Source: Trichostrongylus colubriformis (Eukaryota > Nematoda > Chromadorea > Rhabditida > Trichostrongylidae). From it: a stretch of DNA of 64,000 nt. Shown piece after piece: positions 47,800 to 61,200 of this stretch; position 1 is the first letter of the stretch; every line of letters starts with the position of its first letter. The notes beneath the pieces were generated by a model. That model worked only from the letters and a program-made list of their open reading frames with translations, searched no databases and was not told the origin of the DNA. Made by a program: the position numbers and the translations under genes. Where the stretch lies: NCBI GenBank assembly GCA_963978905.1, contig OZ022258.1, positions 32,363,282 to 32,427,281 on the forward strand, in the 5' to 3' direction.

Positions 47800-48090
47800 G
47801 ATTAATTGCTGGCTCCGCCCACTGTGGGCTGGTCTCCACTCACTTAAAAAGCAGTTAAGGTGGCTCCTTAACTGGGCTGGTAGGTTGGGCTTTCCTACTG
47901 ATTTTTCCTAGTTTCTACGTTGCGCTGGAACTGAGATATGAATTTTTGCGTGTCGGCACTACCCATTCAGGGTACGCACCGCCCATTGCACGATCTGGTT
48001 TAGTTCATGTATGCTCCTTACTTTTTTCCCATGCCCTACCCATATTGGACTTGTTCACATCTCTCTGCGCTTTTCATGTAATACCCAATG
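47800..48090. repeat. Single dispersed relative of the 250-base satellite
   Basis: GCTCCGCCCACTGTGGGCTG at about 47812, then CACCGCCCATTGCACGA, ATGCTCCTTACTTTTTTCCC, ATGCCCTACCCATATTGGAC and TGTAATACCCAA correspond in order to parts of the satellite unit at 4.85-7.2 kb and to the intronic copy at 55.95-56.4 kb. Confidence 0.7.
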
Positions 48091-50668
48091 TCGGGGAGGA
48101 TGGACGAACGGAGGGAGAGACAGACAAAGCGTTCTGTAGATAAGTACAGCAAAAAATGGGATAGGAAATGGGATCAAGACTTACTGCATGCGTTCGGTCT
48201 ACTTAGGGCCCTGCAATCATCACCAGTCAACAGGAAAGCTCTGACTTCATGATGTCATCTTTCACCTGAGCCATTTTCGATATTTGAGAACAAAAACATC
48301 AGCCAGAGGTGTGACAGGCAGCAGTCACCTGTCTGAGTAACTTGACTTCTGTTTTCGGTTTCGGTTTACGTGGCTCTTTGTGTGGGGAGGGGAGGTCGGG
48401 CACGGCAGGCGTAGCTCACCTCGTGTTTAGCACTGACCTGAAAACTGATACGCAAAATGTCACTCACGTGTGTAACAGCCGTCTGTCATTTTCACCCCCA
48501 GATTATCACCTGGCAGTGGAAAGCGACTGGGGGATGAGCCACTTTGCTGATGGCTCGTTGTTGTTTCTTGGCCAAGTTTCCAGCCGATGGGCCAGACTGC
48601 ACCTGCTGATGTGTATAGGGCGAATTTCCCTCGGGAAAGGTATTATCTTCCGCGCTCCACTCCCTTTCATTGCCGCATGCTTCAGCAGGACTCAGAGATC
48701 ACTTGAGTCCGAGGTATTTATCTAAAACCCAAGTCACTGCTTTTACGGGCACTTGATGAAGACGAAATCTCCAGTCTGAGAAATTGAACGACCTAATCCA
48801 TCTTATTTTGGATGATGGTCACCTACTACTCCTCACACTCTTCTATTCGTTCTCAAACTGTTACACAGCTTCAGATTTATCCCTGTCCAATTTTCCTACT
48901 TTTCTCTTTATCCACTTACCTGACCGGAACTGCTATATGGAGTTTTTTATTCAAATTTTGTAAATTAGTAGTGCCCTCGTGCGCAAGTCTGTGCTTTTAC
49001 TTCCACCGCACTTATTCACATCAATTTTGGGAAACCGCACGAACCCAATTTGGTCAAACATGTGCTATGACATTAGGGAAAGCGTGACGTGTGGAAAATG
49101 ATTTGTGTACAATGTGGGTGTATGCGTCATATGTGCTGAAGTGCCGTTATAAGAAGACTCTGCAAAGAGTAGGCACTGCATTTTCACTTCCATCCGACTT
49201 ATGGCCTTAAATCGGCTTACAGCCATCTTTTTGAGGCCATGAATACGTGATGAGCTTTGACCTCACATCATTCTAATCAAAGTTAATCTTCCTGATTAGA
49301 CACTTATTACACGATTTGGAACTGATCCGATCGCGGAAGATCGAGGACTGATGAAAATCTTACTTTATTAAGTTGTGAGCACAGCTCTCGCAATCGGAGT
49401 AGTCCACCTGCTTGTGTAAGCAATCAAATCCTTTCATAATTATCCAGGACGCACCCTTAGTGCGTCCAGGCATTAAGTAATACCTAGGCAAGGCCACTCC
49501 AACGGTTAGTCCTTCGCCTTGTTAACGTCGGACGTGTTTGGTAGAAGCTAAGACAGCCACATCTTCTCTGTCACTGTTACTCTTCCCTCTCTTTGGGCTG
49601 TTTCTTAGTTCTGTGTGCTCTCTGACAAGGGATGCAGGGCAGCACACTCAAAGTGGGTCAAAGTGGCCGTCAAAACTCGCGATACCACGTCCTTCCAACA
49701 CGGACAATCACTACGGAAAGAGCAAAGTCTGTGTGGTCTGCTGACTCAATTTATGTACGTCAAGCGGTGGCCCAGTTCTAGTGTCCTGGCCTCGTGCACC
49801 TTCTGCCGTATATCCCATGAGCTAAGCAGTATTAAACGTATAAAGGCATGAACGTTCGTGATAGTCTCACTTCTTTCCTCGTTGTCCACCCATCCAAAAC
49901 TTGTGCTTCCACCATCCAAACGTGATAACCTACCCATGTGTCTTCCAAGGTACCGGAAGAGGGGCAATGAAGATAAGCAAAAGTGTGAGTGATTTTCTCT
50001 GTAAACAAATATTCGAGCCCAAAGAGATATTTGTGGAGAAATTCGCATTTAAAAAGCTCGCCTTGCTGTCACTCTCGTGATTTCGCTACGCTGAAATTCA
50101 CGCCCCTCGCTTTCGCTGGACGAGCTGCTGCAAAGACGGGACAATATCTGCAGCTGGCTGACTTACCCTTTCGCCATTGTATTTATCCCTCACGGGCTAC
50201 TGATGCATAGGAAACGGTAGGGGAAGATTGAAAAGGGGGCTTTTTGGATCCTAATTTTCGGAGCTTTGATCCTTTCATTCCGTTTCTTCTCTAGTATTGC
50301 ACTATTGAGCACTATCTCGACTTTCATATTTCACATTCATCCTATAATCAGCCAAAATTACCCCTAACGGTGCTTTGAAGGGCTTTCTTGAAAGGAGCCC
50401 TTCGGTTCAAATGGCCGAGTGGCGTCGCAAGAGTTTGGCAAAGGCCGCGGCTGGTTTGGGTGTTGCCCCACCGCTTCAATAATGCACTGGAAATGATCAC
50501 ATCTGTCACAAGACCAACTTCGAATATTCTACTTTTTGAGGCTGGCAATTTCATACTGCTTTTTCTCCACTACGACACTGACAGTTAGCGTTTCTACTTT
50601 TATATTCATTAATAGACCATTTGCCGATCGTGATGCCTTGTTTCATAACTATCCATTTAATATTATTA
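48091..50668. other. Unassigned intergenic sequence
   Basis: No exon, repeat or RNA gene was recognised with confidence. A 127-residue open frame at 48342-48725 (+) shows no family resemblance. Confidence 0.4.
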
Positions 50669-51100
50669 GGTTGATTCATAATAAATCAAACAAATTGACG
50701 AATTTTAATCATTGTCGTACAACTTTTTAACGACAACTCGGATTCACTTCAAATATGCTCCATCTTTATCGATGACCTTCTGCCACGGGTTAGGCAGATC
50801 ATGGATGCCTTTGCTCCAGAAGGCCGGAGGCTGGAGCTCGAAGAAGCTGCCGAGTGCCGTCTTGACGTCGTCGTGAGTTTTGAAGTCTTGGCCGTCCAGG
50901 TGGCGTTGGCTGTGGGAAGAAAGGTGGAAATCTGAAGGGGCCAGGTCTGGGGAGTACGGTGGGTGTGGAAGCACGGTCCGACTGTACGACAGCAGCTTGG
51001 CCTTGGTCGATCTTGCAATGTGCGGTCTCGCGTTGTCGTGCTGGAAGTAGACATGTGACCGCCGCCTTAGCCATTCTGTTTCTTTTGATGTCTATGACGT
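50669..51100 (-). pseudogene. mariner transposase C-terminal half and terminal repeat
   Basis: Minus-strand translation reads ETEWLRRRSHVYFQHDNARP (second catalytic Asp), then TVLPHPPYSPDLAPSDFHLS (third Asp, D34D type) and FFELQPPAFWSKGIHDLPN, ending VIDKDGAYLK with a stop near 50744. Downstream lies TTAGGTTGATTCATAATAA at 50669, a mariner-like terminal repeat. The N-terminal DNA-binding half and first Asp are missing, so this is a truncated copy. It belongs to a different mariner subgroup from the copy at 25.7-26.6 kb, judged from the wording around the third Asp. Confidence 0.9.
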
Positions 51101-54100
51101 AACCTTCTCTTTGATGGACCATAGCTGGATATCACGAGGTCTTTACCATTCATCAACCACTGTCTCTCAAAAAGACCTACCAATCAGAAACATCACGCTA
51201 AGGAAGTAAAGTTTGAAATCTGACGTAAGATCAGGCCGCGTTCCCGCCCACCTTTACTCTGCTTCATCCTCGAATCTGTTCACTAGCCATGAACTTCCTT
51301 AATGCTTGCATATGCTCTTGCTATTCCATAGCTCTCTGTCAAAATAATGAAAGTTTCTGAAACAACTTCTTTCGGTTGCATAAAATCATCGAGAAAGGTG
51401 ACCTTTGCTGCCGGAGGAGTAACCATAAAAACATCTTCGAAGATGAGTCCCTCGACGAGCAGCCAAAGTTGTTGCTCTGATGGCTTTTCTTGATCGGCTT
51501 AGACGTTTTGTGTCCATGTTCCTGAATATCGGTAGTCTGCCGGACTTTCTCCGAATGTTTGACGGTGACTGGTCTGAACTTACCTGGTTCTCTCATTCCT
51601 GTATACCTACTTCACCTTCACCGTCGGCCTCTTCCTCCGTATACGTAAAGTGCAATGAGTCCCGTTCGCGAAGGATTTTTCGGAAGGCTGCTCAATTCAA
51701 CTAGCGTGGCTAGATAAAAGCAAAAAATATGGCGACAGTTGCACTGCATTATTTCATACATGGTTCAGATGAAAAAGGTGTCATATCAAGGATAGTACAA
51801 CAAAAAGGATAGGACGACAACGACCACAGACGAAAGATGAACAGTTACGTGAGTGGGCTGTTTTTAGTGGAGAATCTTTGGAACTGAAAAAAGAGAGCTT
51901 TTTTCGTATTTGTCGGGGCATATGAAGTGAAGCATTGTGTTGTTGTATATTTCTGTAATTGCTTTGGCAACCTTATTGGAAATATCATAAGTCCAGAATG
52001 TTATGATGGTGTACCATATCCAATAACTATGCCGTTTTTTCCATAAACTTATGCGTAGAAAGAATTATGGTGTTGCTACTGTTCGCAAATGCTCCGTGTC
52101 GACAGGAAACGTTGTGAAAACGAAGAAGCGAGTGGACAGATTAACTACTGTCGACAAATTCGTTATATTGGCATTATCCTACCATTTTTGCTTTTGCACA
52201 ATGCCTGTACTGACCGCATTTTACGATTTACAATTAGTTGTCATCCTGCTACATCCTGAATAGTACTGTACATCACAATTATGCACCCAAAACTGAGTCA
52301 GGGCCTAGACAGTTGCAAATCAATTCTCTTGTTGCACATTGAAGAAATTGTATGGAAGCAAAGATGTTGACTCATTTCCAAGCCCGATGAGTGAACCTCT
52401 TCGTCGATTTTTCTATGTACAAGGATTATACTTCTATTAAGCCTTGCTTGGAAACCGTTTTCTTTCACAAAGGCACCGGTAGGAGGGCAAGGAACAAAAG
52501 CGTACTCGGAAGCCCGTTCTTTGTGAAGGAAATTTTGAACTCAAAGAAGGTAATATGTAGCGAAAGTAGCATGAAAAAATGGCCTTTGGAGCACTATTAC
52601 CATCATAGAGCGCTTCACCTCTAGCTGCACGCTTTAGTGTCCGAGTTGCTTGCTGGTGTGGGCAGAGAAAGCTGACCCCGCTGTCATTTGATGTCGCTTA
52701 GGACGAATTGATTCCGTTCATGACGATGTTAAACAAATGAAACAACAAACAAGTGAAACAATAAAAGGGATATTAAGCGAAAAAAGTAAGGAAAAAAGGA
52801 GTTAATAACAAAAAATCCAGTGAATGCTAACTCGAGTTCTGGAGAGGCGCCGTGTGTGCAATCGCAGCAAACTGAACGAACTACGCTTACCGTAGACCAA
52901 AATTGCTATTTCACGGTGTCCTTTGAAAGCATTCGCTTGCTGCATAAAAATTCGCGTTCTTCGAGCACCAGGAGTTTTTGGGAAGGCCACTAATCATAGG
53001 ATTCCGATTTATCGTATTAACACGATGTAACCGAAACTTTCTTACACTCGGATTGAGACATGGCAAGACAAATCGCAACACATGAAACAGGAAATTGGAA
53101 AGAGGTTCTTCGTCTCGGATTATATCCATGCAAGAGTTATTGATGTTATATTCTGCTCCTCTCCTCCCATTTATTGTTAGAACGCATTTTCTTCTGATTC
53201 TGAACATCTCAGTACTTCACGTTGACGGGAAAGTGTCCTTGAGCTACTGTGCGCTCGTCTGCTTACATTATTTATGTACATTTCGGACTGATTCTATGTA
53301 TTATTCACGGGCGCAAATACACGATCGAGAAAGATGACACCCACGACAGCTGAGGTTGGCATTGGCTTTCCACAACTTGCTTGTCGAGTCGGGGGGGGGG
53401 GGGCGGAAAGGAATTTTAAATTTCATCAAGTTTTATTGCTGGCTCGATTACAGATTTATTATCTACTGAAGCAAGCTAATTAAGTGAGTTCAATGGCAAC
53501 ACGGAGGACTAAAATGGCAAAATTGCAACGGCAACAGATATCCACTATCAGAGTATTATCCGCTATTTTTTGTACCACAATCAAATCGTTTTGTTACAAC
53601 CTTGTTTGAGGCACATCAGAAAAGGGCCCTCACTCTGCATCACAATTCTCGGCGTCCGTCGCGATACTATTTCTACCCCAGCATAAGGAAGAGAATGGAA
53701 CCCCCGCCCCCTCCCTCGACTATCAACAAGGCCTAAACAAAGATATACGCTTGAGTTTGCAGACTGACACACATCTGTTCGGCTTTTTCAAAGATACTTC
53801 TCCCTCATTAGGTTTACAGCTGAACAGCTATGTGGGTTCCTGCGATGGCTTATACTGTTGTTATCTCTGAAAAAAACTAATTAATCAAAACAAGAAAAGT
53901 CAGGTACACTGAAGTTTAAAGCTTATGGCTTTCCGCCCTACTCGTTACACAATCAGCTCCGCTAATCTGTGGCTGTAAATAAAAATACGCTGTTAGACAG
54001 ACTTATGTTCCGTTAGCATTGCCATTTACCATTCGTTTATCTCACATCCCATCGATTAGAGAACCCTCTCCTTGGTCACAGATTGTCTCTGGCACTTTTT

Positions 54101-55254
54101 GCAGTCGCCCTCCCAGTTTTGTGCAGTAGCCCTCCCATTGGTCCCTTCGCCCGAAAGCGAAGGATGTGCATTGAAAGCATTTTAGACACTATGGATAATT
54201 TTTTTCCATTGAACCATGGGAAGGTCTCGTCATTTTGACGGCAAAACATTCCCCAGACGAAATGTTTTTGATCTGAAATCTTTGCTTCTGGAGATATGGT
54301 TCGTTCCAGTAACTCATGAAGAGTTGCAACCTTGTAGATTCCTCTTTCTCAATCTGCACTCCTAAAGTTACGCTTGAAGGAAGCTATGCTCGTTCAAAGG
54401 GAGACGCTCTGAAATTTTGTCGGACTTCCTTCGGCTAATTGGCATCTGGGAAACTACGCTACCATTACAGAACTAAGTTGTCAATAGCTCAAGGTAAGGG
54501 GGCTATTACGAATGCAGGTCTTTTGAATATTAGGACTCAGGAAAGTTCCAACTACATGAACAACGGTCAGACTTTTTATAGAAGAGAATGATTCATTGCG
54601 ATTTCGGAGCACGCTATCTGGTTTCTATTTGATTTCTAGCTTTATACAATTCTTTTTCATCCTTTCACTCTTTATCCTTGCTTTCATACGATTACTTGAC
54701 TTTTTGTCTTTCTCCTCTATCATCAGAACGTAAGACCATGACCCATGATCGGCTACACTTTCATTTCGGAATGGGTTAGGAATTTCGCTAGATTCTTGTC
54801 TTCTTATTTTATTACTAATTCGTTCACAGTTATTTTCCATAGGCTTTTATTTCCTTAGTGATTCGCATTGGCTGGGCTGGAAAACATAAAATGCCAGATA
54901 GTGAAATGAGGGGTCGCCTCAAGGGAATCGCATTTTTCGAAAACTTTCCTTGGCGCAAGACTCGGCTCTGAGATCGTCATAGCTGTAGACAGCCCGAATA
55001 AAATTTAAACACGTCACCATTCTTTTTCATGCTCATGGGCCGGCAAGTCAATTTTTCGATAGCTCTCTAATATGATAACAACGAGAGAGTATCACGAAAA
55101 ATTGTCTTCGAAGCGTCCTTTTTCATTGTTTCTGTATGTAAGGTGGTTCGAGCTTGATCTCAGCCTCTCCTCCTACTATTCCAAATTCGAGATACTCGGA
55201 GGAATTCTCAGCACAGCTTTCCCAAGCCTAATGATACAATTCCTAAGAATTCAG
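51101..55254. other. Unassigned intergenic sequence upstream of the receptor gene
   Basis: No confident exon was found. A minus-strand frame at 52911-53207 (GRRGAEYNINNSCMDIIRDE) faintly recalls a LINE endonuclease. A G-run lies at 53391-53404. The 5' flank and promoter of the receptor gene should lie at its right end, but no clear core-promoter or trans-splice signal could be chosen. Confidence 0.4.
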
Positions 55255-58200
55255 ATGTCTTCGGAGTCTTTCGAGAACTGCTCACGTAATGAGAGCTACG
55301 ATTTCGCTCGCTACGCAGTCATCGTATACATCGGCACTCCGATAGCACTTGCCGGCGTGGTTTGCAACTGCATTCTTTTGGTCAGTTTGAATCAATCCGA
55401 TTTTTTGATATAAAAACCGAAAATAGCCCACGAAAAGATGGTGGTGCGATAGGACACTTGGATTGGATCACCGCGTCACGAATTGCGCCGTTGTACCCGT
55501 GAAGTCTCGACCTGGTCCCGTTGCGAGTTGGTTGCATTATAAAGGGCGCAGCGGCTGCCTCGTGACGTGATGTGACTCAACACGAGTGTGTCGCTCAGTG
55601 ACGAGTAGTGTGCGGCATGACACTGGGACAGATTGGGTGTGTACACTTGTGACAAGTTTCCACGCGCGGCGAGCGCCGTCGCCGATCTCTTCGCGTGTGA
55701 TTGCGTACATGCAACACTACCTTTTAAGTTTTACGCCCTAATTAATTGTTTCTTAATTAGGATCGTTATTACGTGATGCTATCGTTTCTTTTACTTTTTA
55801 TGTTTGTATTTGGTCTTTTTGGGGCATAAAGTTATTGTTTATAGATAATCAGTTGGCCGGCGCACACTACTGTGCGCGAAACGCTATGTGCGTCAGCAGA
55901 TCGATCGAAATTGCTTTTTTCATAAGGACAGAGTATTTCAGTGTACGCTGCGCTCACCGTGGGAGTAGCTTAGCCTGGTGCATGGGTGCTTCTTATTTCT
56001 TGCCCCATGCCCTACCTATCCCAAACTTGTCCCCATCTCCACAGGTTGTTTTTCATATAACGTCCAAGCTCTGCCCACTACACAAATGCTCCGCCCACTG
56101 TGCCCAGGATTCTTTCGTGAGTTACAGAAACCATCGCCGTCCGTAATCTATCTTCTCCACCTTTAGGTCATATCAAAACCTATTAACTATTTTCAGTATG
56201 AAAACGGAGCATTCCAGGGCACGACCCGCCCACCGTGGGCGGAGCCTAAGTCGTTCCATGTGTGCTCTTTACTTCTTGTCCCATGCCCTACCCATACCAT
56301 ATCTGTCCCCGTCTCCACAGTTCCATTTCATATAATACCTAAGTTCGTGACAGACGGACGGACGGACAAAGGGACAGACAGACGAAGCGTTTTATATATA
56401 GTAAGGATGATGAGATAAACAGCTGTCTCTCAGAGGACTTCTATGGTGCACCACTCCCCTGCGGAGTGCGACGTCGCATTACGAAAATTTGTTACAAGTG
56501 TACACACCCGGGACAGGTTCGCCGCGCGATCGTTTTGAAAGTAACTGCCATAATTTTTCCTACCGCTAGGGGAGAGACGCCGCTATACCGCGAAATGAGG
56601 GGCGACCCCTGGAAGGTCTAATGAACATGAAACAGAAATCATTGTTGTTCGCTTTGGATTTTCGGTAATCGAATTTCATATTCCAGCGACTGTTTTCCAA
56701 ATGCCGTTCAAGGAAGTCTCCCACGCTCTACCTTCTAGTATTAGCTATATTTGGTGAGTGCTTCTAAGTGGTGACAAGACAAAACTTCTCCCTTCCAAGA
56801 TTTTTAGAAGATTTTTTATAATCGTTTTTGAGAGCGAAAAGAATATTTCTCGTCCTTATTAATCATGCAATACATCACTATAGATCTCCTCATGGATTTG
56901 CTGTACATCCCTTTCTTCACTGTGGACGCGCTTGCAATTTATCATCAGAACGAATTTCTTTACCATATATGGCATGTGTACGCGATGCTGGTCTTCGGTA
57001 CAAGTCGAATGGGTAAGATTTCAGTGAACTGACTATCACTTCTTATGCTTTAAAATAAAGGATTCGTCTAAATAAGCTGGTATACTGAAGATGTCTTGCA
57101 ACAGTCACATTTACTGAAAGCTTTCGTCAAAATTCTAACTTTTCCCCAATAGACGAAAAGTTGTCCGATGTCCGATAATTGATTATAGTGGTAGCAGTGA
57201 TAATTCAGTTTTTCGTGAAAAGATAAAGTACTCACTATAGTCAAAACCAGAGCATTTCGACCTCTTTTGTCCAGTTGATTTTAGCTGTTCAAGTAACAAT
57301 GGTATCGAGCTGATACAGGGTCTGTGTCGCTAGTACAAAAAAACTCCTGTCGCGGTGTAAGGGGCGCGAGCTGGGGTCGCCGTGTGTAATTAGGTCCTAC
57401 GGCGACTTACGCCCCTCACTTATTCTACGCCTGAAATAAGGCACAGTACATATACAGTTGTCGTTTCAGAAATTACCTACATATTCGCTCCAGCACTTGT
57501 CGTGTGCGACCTGCATGCCGCGTAGAGATCTTTTCGTCCCAAAGACACACACCGAAAGCCGCAAAGGAGTCAGATGTCGTAGAGGCACATCGCACGGTTT
57601 GCTGTTTTCCACAGGTCCCTGTCAAAGGGTGTGGAGCCGCTCCCCACTACACGTCACACCTATTTTTGGAACCCTAGCGTTCATTCATAGTGGACATGTT
57701 TCCTTCTCCTCAATACCCAGATGATTGCTCGTTTGTTGCTTCCTCAACACTAAAATTAATATCCGCTGTCTTTAATATGATAGATAACTGGCCCTGTCGG
57801 ATTATCACCAGGGAAGATCTCAACTTCCCATGGCACTTTGAATCAAGGCCCAGATGAATTGATAGAGCTCTGGATTCTGATTGTAGCTGTAAAAATCAAA
57901 ACGGCAAAATGCCATTCTGAAGCGAGGTTAGTAGGGTCAAAGTTTGCATGTGATGCCTCATTGGCGAGGACCATTGTCATTTCACGACTCGTTGTCGGCT
58001 ATCAGAAATGGCCACCGTGAATCACTGGTAGTATTCCGGATCTACAGGCGCGAGATCTAGGGATTACTCCGCCGCAGCGCATCTTCCGTTTTATTTAACT
58101 TTTTATTACTTTTGTATTTATCTATCTTTTATGCTTTATATTTATCTTATGTTTGGATTTATTTTTTTCATTTATACTACCAACGGAAGGATGCCAGGTC

Positions 58201-61200
58201 GAGAGGTCATTTGCAGTGAGACACATATCACTACTATACGCGTTTTTGGACGCTGTTCCAAATCTGTGTTCTAAATCTGCTAGATGATTATCCAAGTTAT
58301 TTAGGCCTTTCTGAATAAATAATTTATTACATGATCCGTTCGGGAGCTCATGGCGCGCGTGCTAGACGTTTACGCGAAGAACCGCTGTGATTTTCGTGTT
58401 CAGGGGATCGTATAACCCCATGGGACAGGTTTTCAGCCAGTTCAAGAATTTAACCAAATTTCGGAAAAATTCATGGGTTATTGGGTGGCAACAGATTGAA
58501 CAAAGAAGAATTCCTTAACCCTTGCCAAAGAAATGCTCTTATTTGACGCTTGTTACGTATGTTTAGTATGATGGGCAAGTGTAATATAATAGTTATGTCT
58601 AGGTCATTTTTGTTCAGGTTGCACGATTTTTTGTAGAAAAAAACTACCACTACCACTTACCTCTTGGCAACCTTTGATTCTCCGAAGTTTGGCCAAAAGC
58701 TGGATTTTGGGTAAAAACTTGCACAGAGAGGTACTTCGGCCCTCTGTGCGCGAATATCATAATCGTTTTACGCAACACAGCCTGAGTCGTGTGGTATGGG
58801 AGTCTGCGATCACGGAGTTTTCGCGATCTTGAAGGTATAGTGAGGAAAACGGATATAACAGTTATAGTACATGAGAATACTTTTTGGGATGTTTCCCAAA
58901 CATGAAAGAGAAACTTATGAAAAGCAAAAACTGTCTTCATGAGAGTCCCACCCATGGTCCCACCCCCGCAAATCGCAAATGCATACAGAAAAACCTTCAT
59001 AACCCCATTGAAAGAATCTTTTCGCAAATTTTAAAACAGATTTGAAATCAGCGTCCAAAAGCGCGTCGAGTGATATGTATTGGGTACTATAAAAAGCTTT
59101 TTCGTACTTTCAAATACCGCTTTTTTCCTCCAAACTGCTTTCCAGCAATCTCTTTTGTACATACACATGTAGTACAGGTCCACACGCATCTATAGGTATT
59201 ATTGTCTTCCATCTCCCGGATAACCCTTTTCGGCAAAATAAACATATCAACGGTCAACCTCATTTTCAATACAAAAATTATAAAAAAATTTTCTTTGAAT
59301 GGCGTTTGACAGGGAAAGGAAAAGGTGATAATCCGATGGAGCAAGATCAGGGCTATAAAGTGGATGGGGCAGCAATTCTTATCCAAGCTCGAGAATTTTT
59401 TGGCGAGTCATTTTTTCAGTAGTGGTAAAAAAAAATTTTAAATTTTTTTTTTAAAAATTCTCGAGCTTGGATAAAAATTGCTGCCTTGTAGCCCTGATCT
59501 TGCTCCATCGGATCATCACCTTTTCCTTTCCCTGTCTAACGCCATTCAAAAAAAATTGGAATTGAAAATGAGGTGACCTTTGATATGTTTATTTTGCCGA
59601 AAAGGCTTATCCGGGAGATGGAAGACAACAATACCTATAGATGCGTGTGGACTTATACTACATATATATGTACAGAAGAAGTTTTGTGGAAAGCCGTTTT
59701 GAGGGAAAAAGCGGTATTTAAAAATACGAAAAGACTTTTTAGACTACCTAATATCTTCTTGCGAATGGCCACTTCGACTTGGTATGCTTCCCTTGTCAGT
59801 AAAACACGAACGTAAAATGACTCAGTGGCAGTGTAAATGATGGATGCGATTAGGTGCCAGTGGAAGGAAACGTTTGGAAGTGAAAGAGAAGCACTTACTG
59901 ACGATGAAACACGAAATGCAAAAAATAAACCCGGGTGGGGAGCAAACCCACGACCTCGCGGGACACTACCAGCAGAGTCAGGCGTGGGGTCGGGATAATT
60001 TTTTTCATCGAAGTGGCGAGATCTTTCCAGGAGTCTTTAGAGAAATTGATTCATTTTATCCGAAACGCCTACAGTACACATTCTTTGCTCTCAAAGATCT
60101 AATGGGATGGCGACTGGGGTTAGCCGGCCTCGCTGCGGGATGCGCCATGCATGAGGATCTCATCCACATTGTTAGTGATACAAACGCTTTTCCGGTCCAC
60201 ATAGTGGCTTCTAGCACCAGATCACGTACTTTCGTAGTAGGATATGAAAGAAGTCCATCTGAGCTAATTTTTTGTTTTCATCCCGTAGGTTCTGGAGTAT
60301 TAATCCACGTTTGGATGAATACCGGTGAATTTCGAAGGTCTCTCTGTACCACCTGGTTTCGGGGCCAGCGGATCAACAAAAAGGCTATTGGCGCTGGCCG
60401 GCTTCTTTGTGGATCGCGCCATGCATGAGGTTCCATCGACGATCCATCAGATTGAAGGGTACACTGCTCCTGCAGCGTCTTGGAGTTGTGTGAACAAGGC
60501 ATCAAAAAACGACCTCGCACCACAGCATAGGTTATGTGCGTTTGGTTGCAGAAGCTTGACACCTTGTTCACAGTCCACAATTCCTAGGGGACCAAAGGGG
60601 TCAGCCAAGCCTTTCACTCTGTCTATTTTTTGCGTTGTCCATGCTCTCTTTTATCTACAATATCGTTTCGAGCACTATTCTCAAGAAAGTTGTGCCTTAC
60701 CTTGTTTCTTATTTGTGGAGTGCTGCTTTCTGTTCCTTCAAGTTTACACTTTGAACCTTCAGCCTGAGAAATTTCGTTGATTACTGCCTACCTCGACGAT
60801 TACGACCCCCCCCCCCTCCCAGCGGCCCTAATACGAATCCCCTGTCGAGGATTTCTCGACGGAGGCTTGACCCTGACCAGTAAACCACTGTGTCCATTGC
60901 CGGATCTGTACTAGTCGTGCATATGGCAAAGGGCTTTGCCAATGAGGCACCACAAGCAATTTTGCCCCCTCCTGACTCGCTTCAGAATGACATTATGCAA
61001 TTTCGGTTTTCGCAGTTATAATCAAAATTCAGAGCTCTACCGAGCAAATCTAGGTCTCAATCCATAGTTCCATGGGAAGTTGAAACCTTTCCCCGGTTAG
61101 AAGTGTTTAAATCTTACTAAGCGCTATATTTAGTTTTGAAGAGTCCTCAAACTATGAGATATTCTCGACTTTTTTTCAGTTCCTCCAAAATACACAGAAA

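Noticed and set aside
50400..50460. AATGGCCGAGTGGCGTCGC as a tRNA-Ser/Leu start
   Set aside because: It matches an A box but no acceptor pairing, T-arm or B box follows.
52911..53207. LINE endonuclease fragment on the minus strand
   Set aside because: The resemblance is limited to a few residues (GRRGAEYNINNSC) and no catalytic motif follows; too weak to call.
55072..55254. Upstream in-frame ATG as the start of the receptor
   Set aside because: The added residues look unlike a receptor N-terminus; the ATG at 55255 gives a short extracellular tail with two glycosylation sites directly before TM1. An earlier start cannot be fully excluded.
59844..60428. 194-residue open frame in receptor intron 3
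   Set aside because: No family resemblance, both strands open, and it contains a tRNA-like fragment; treated as repeat-derived.
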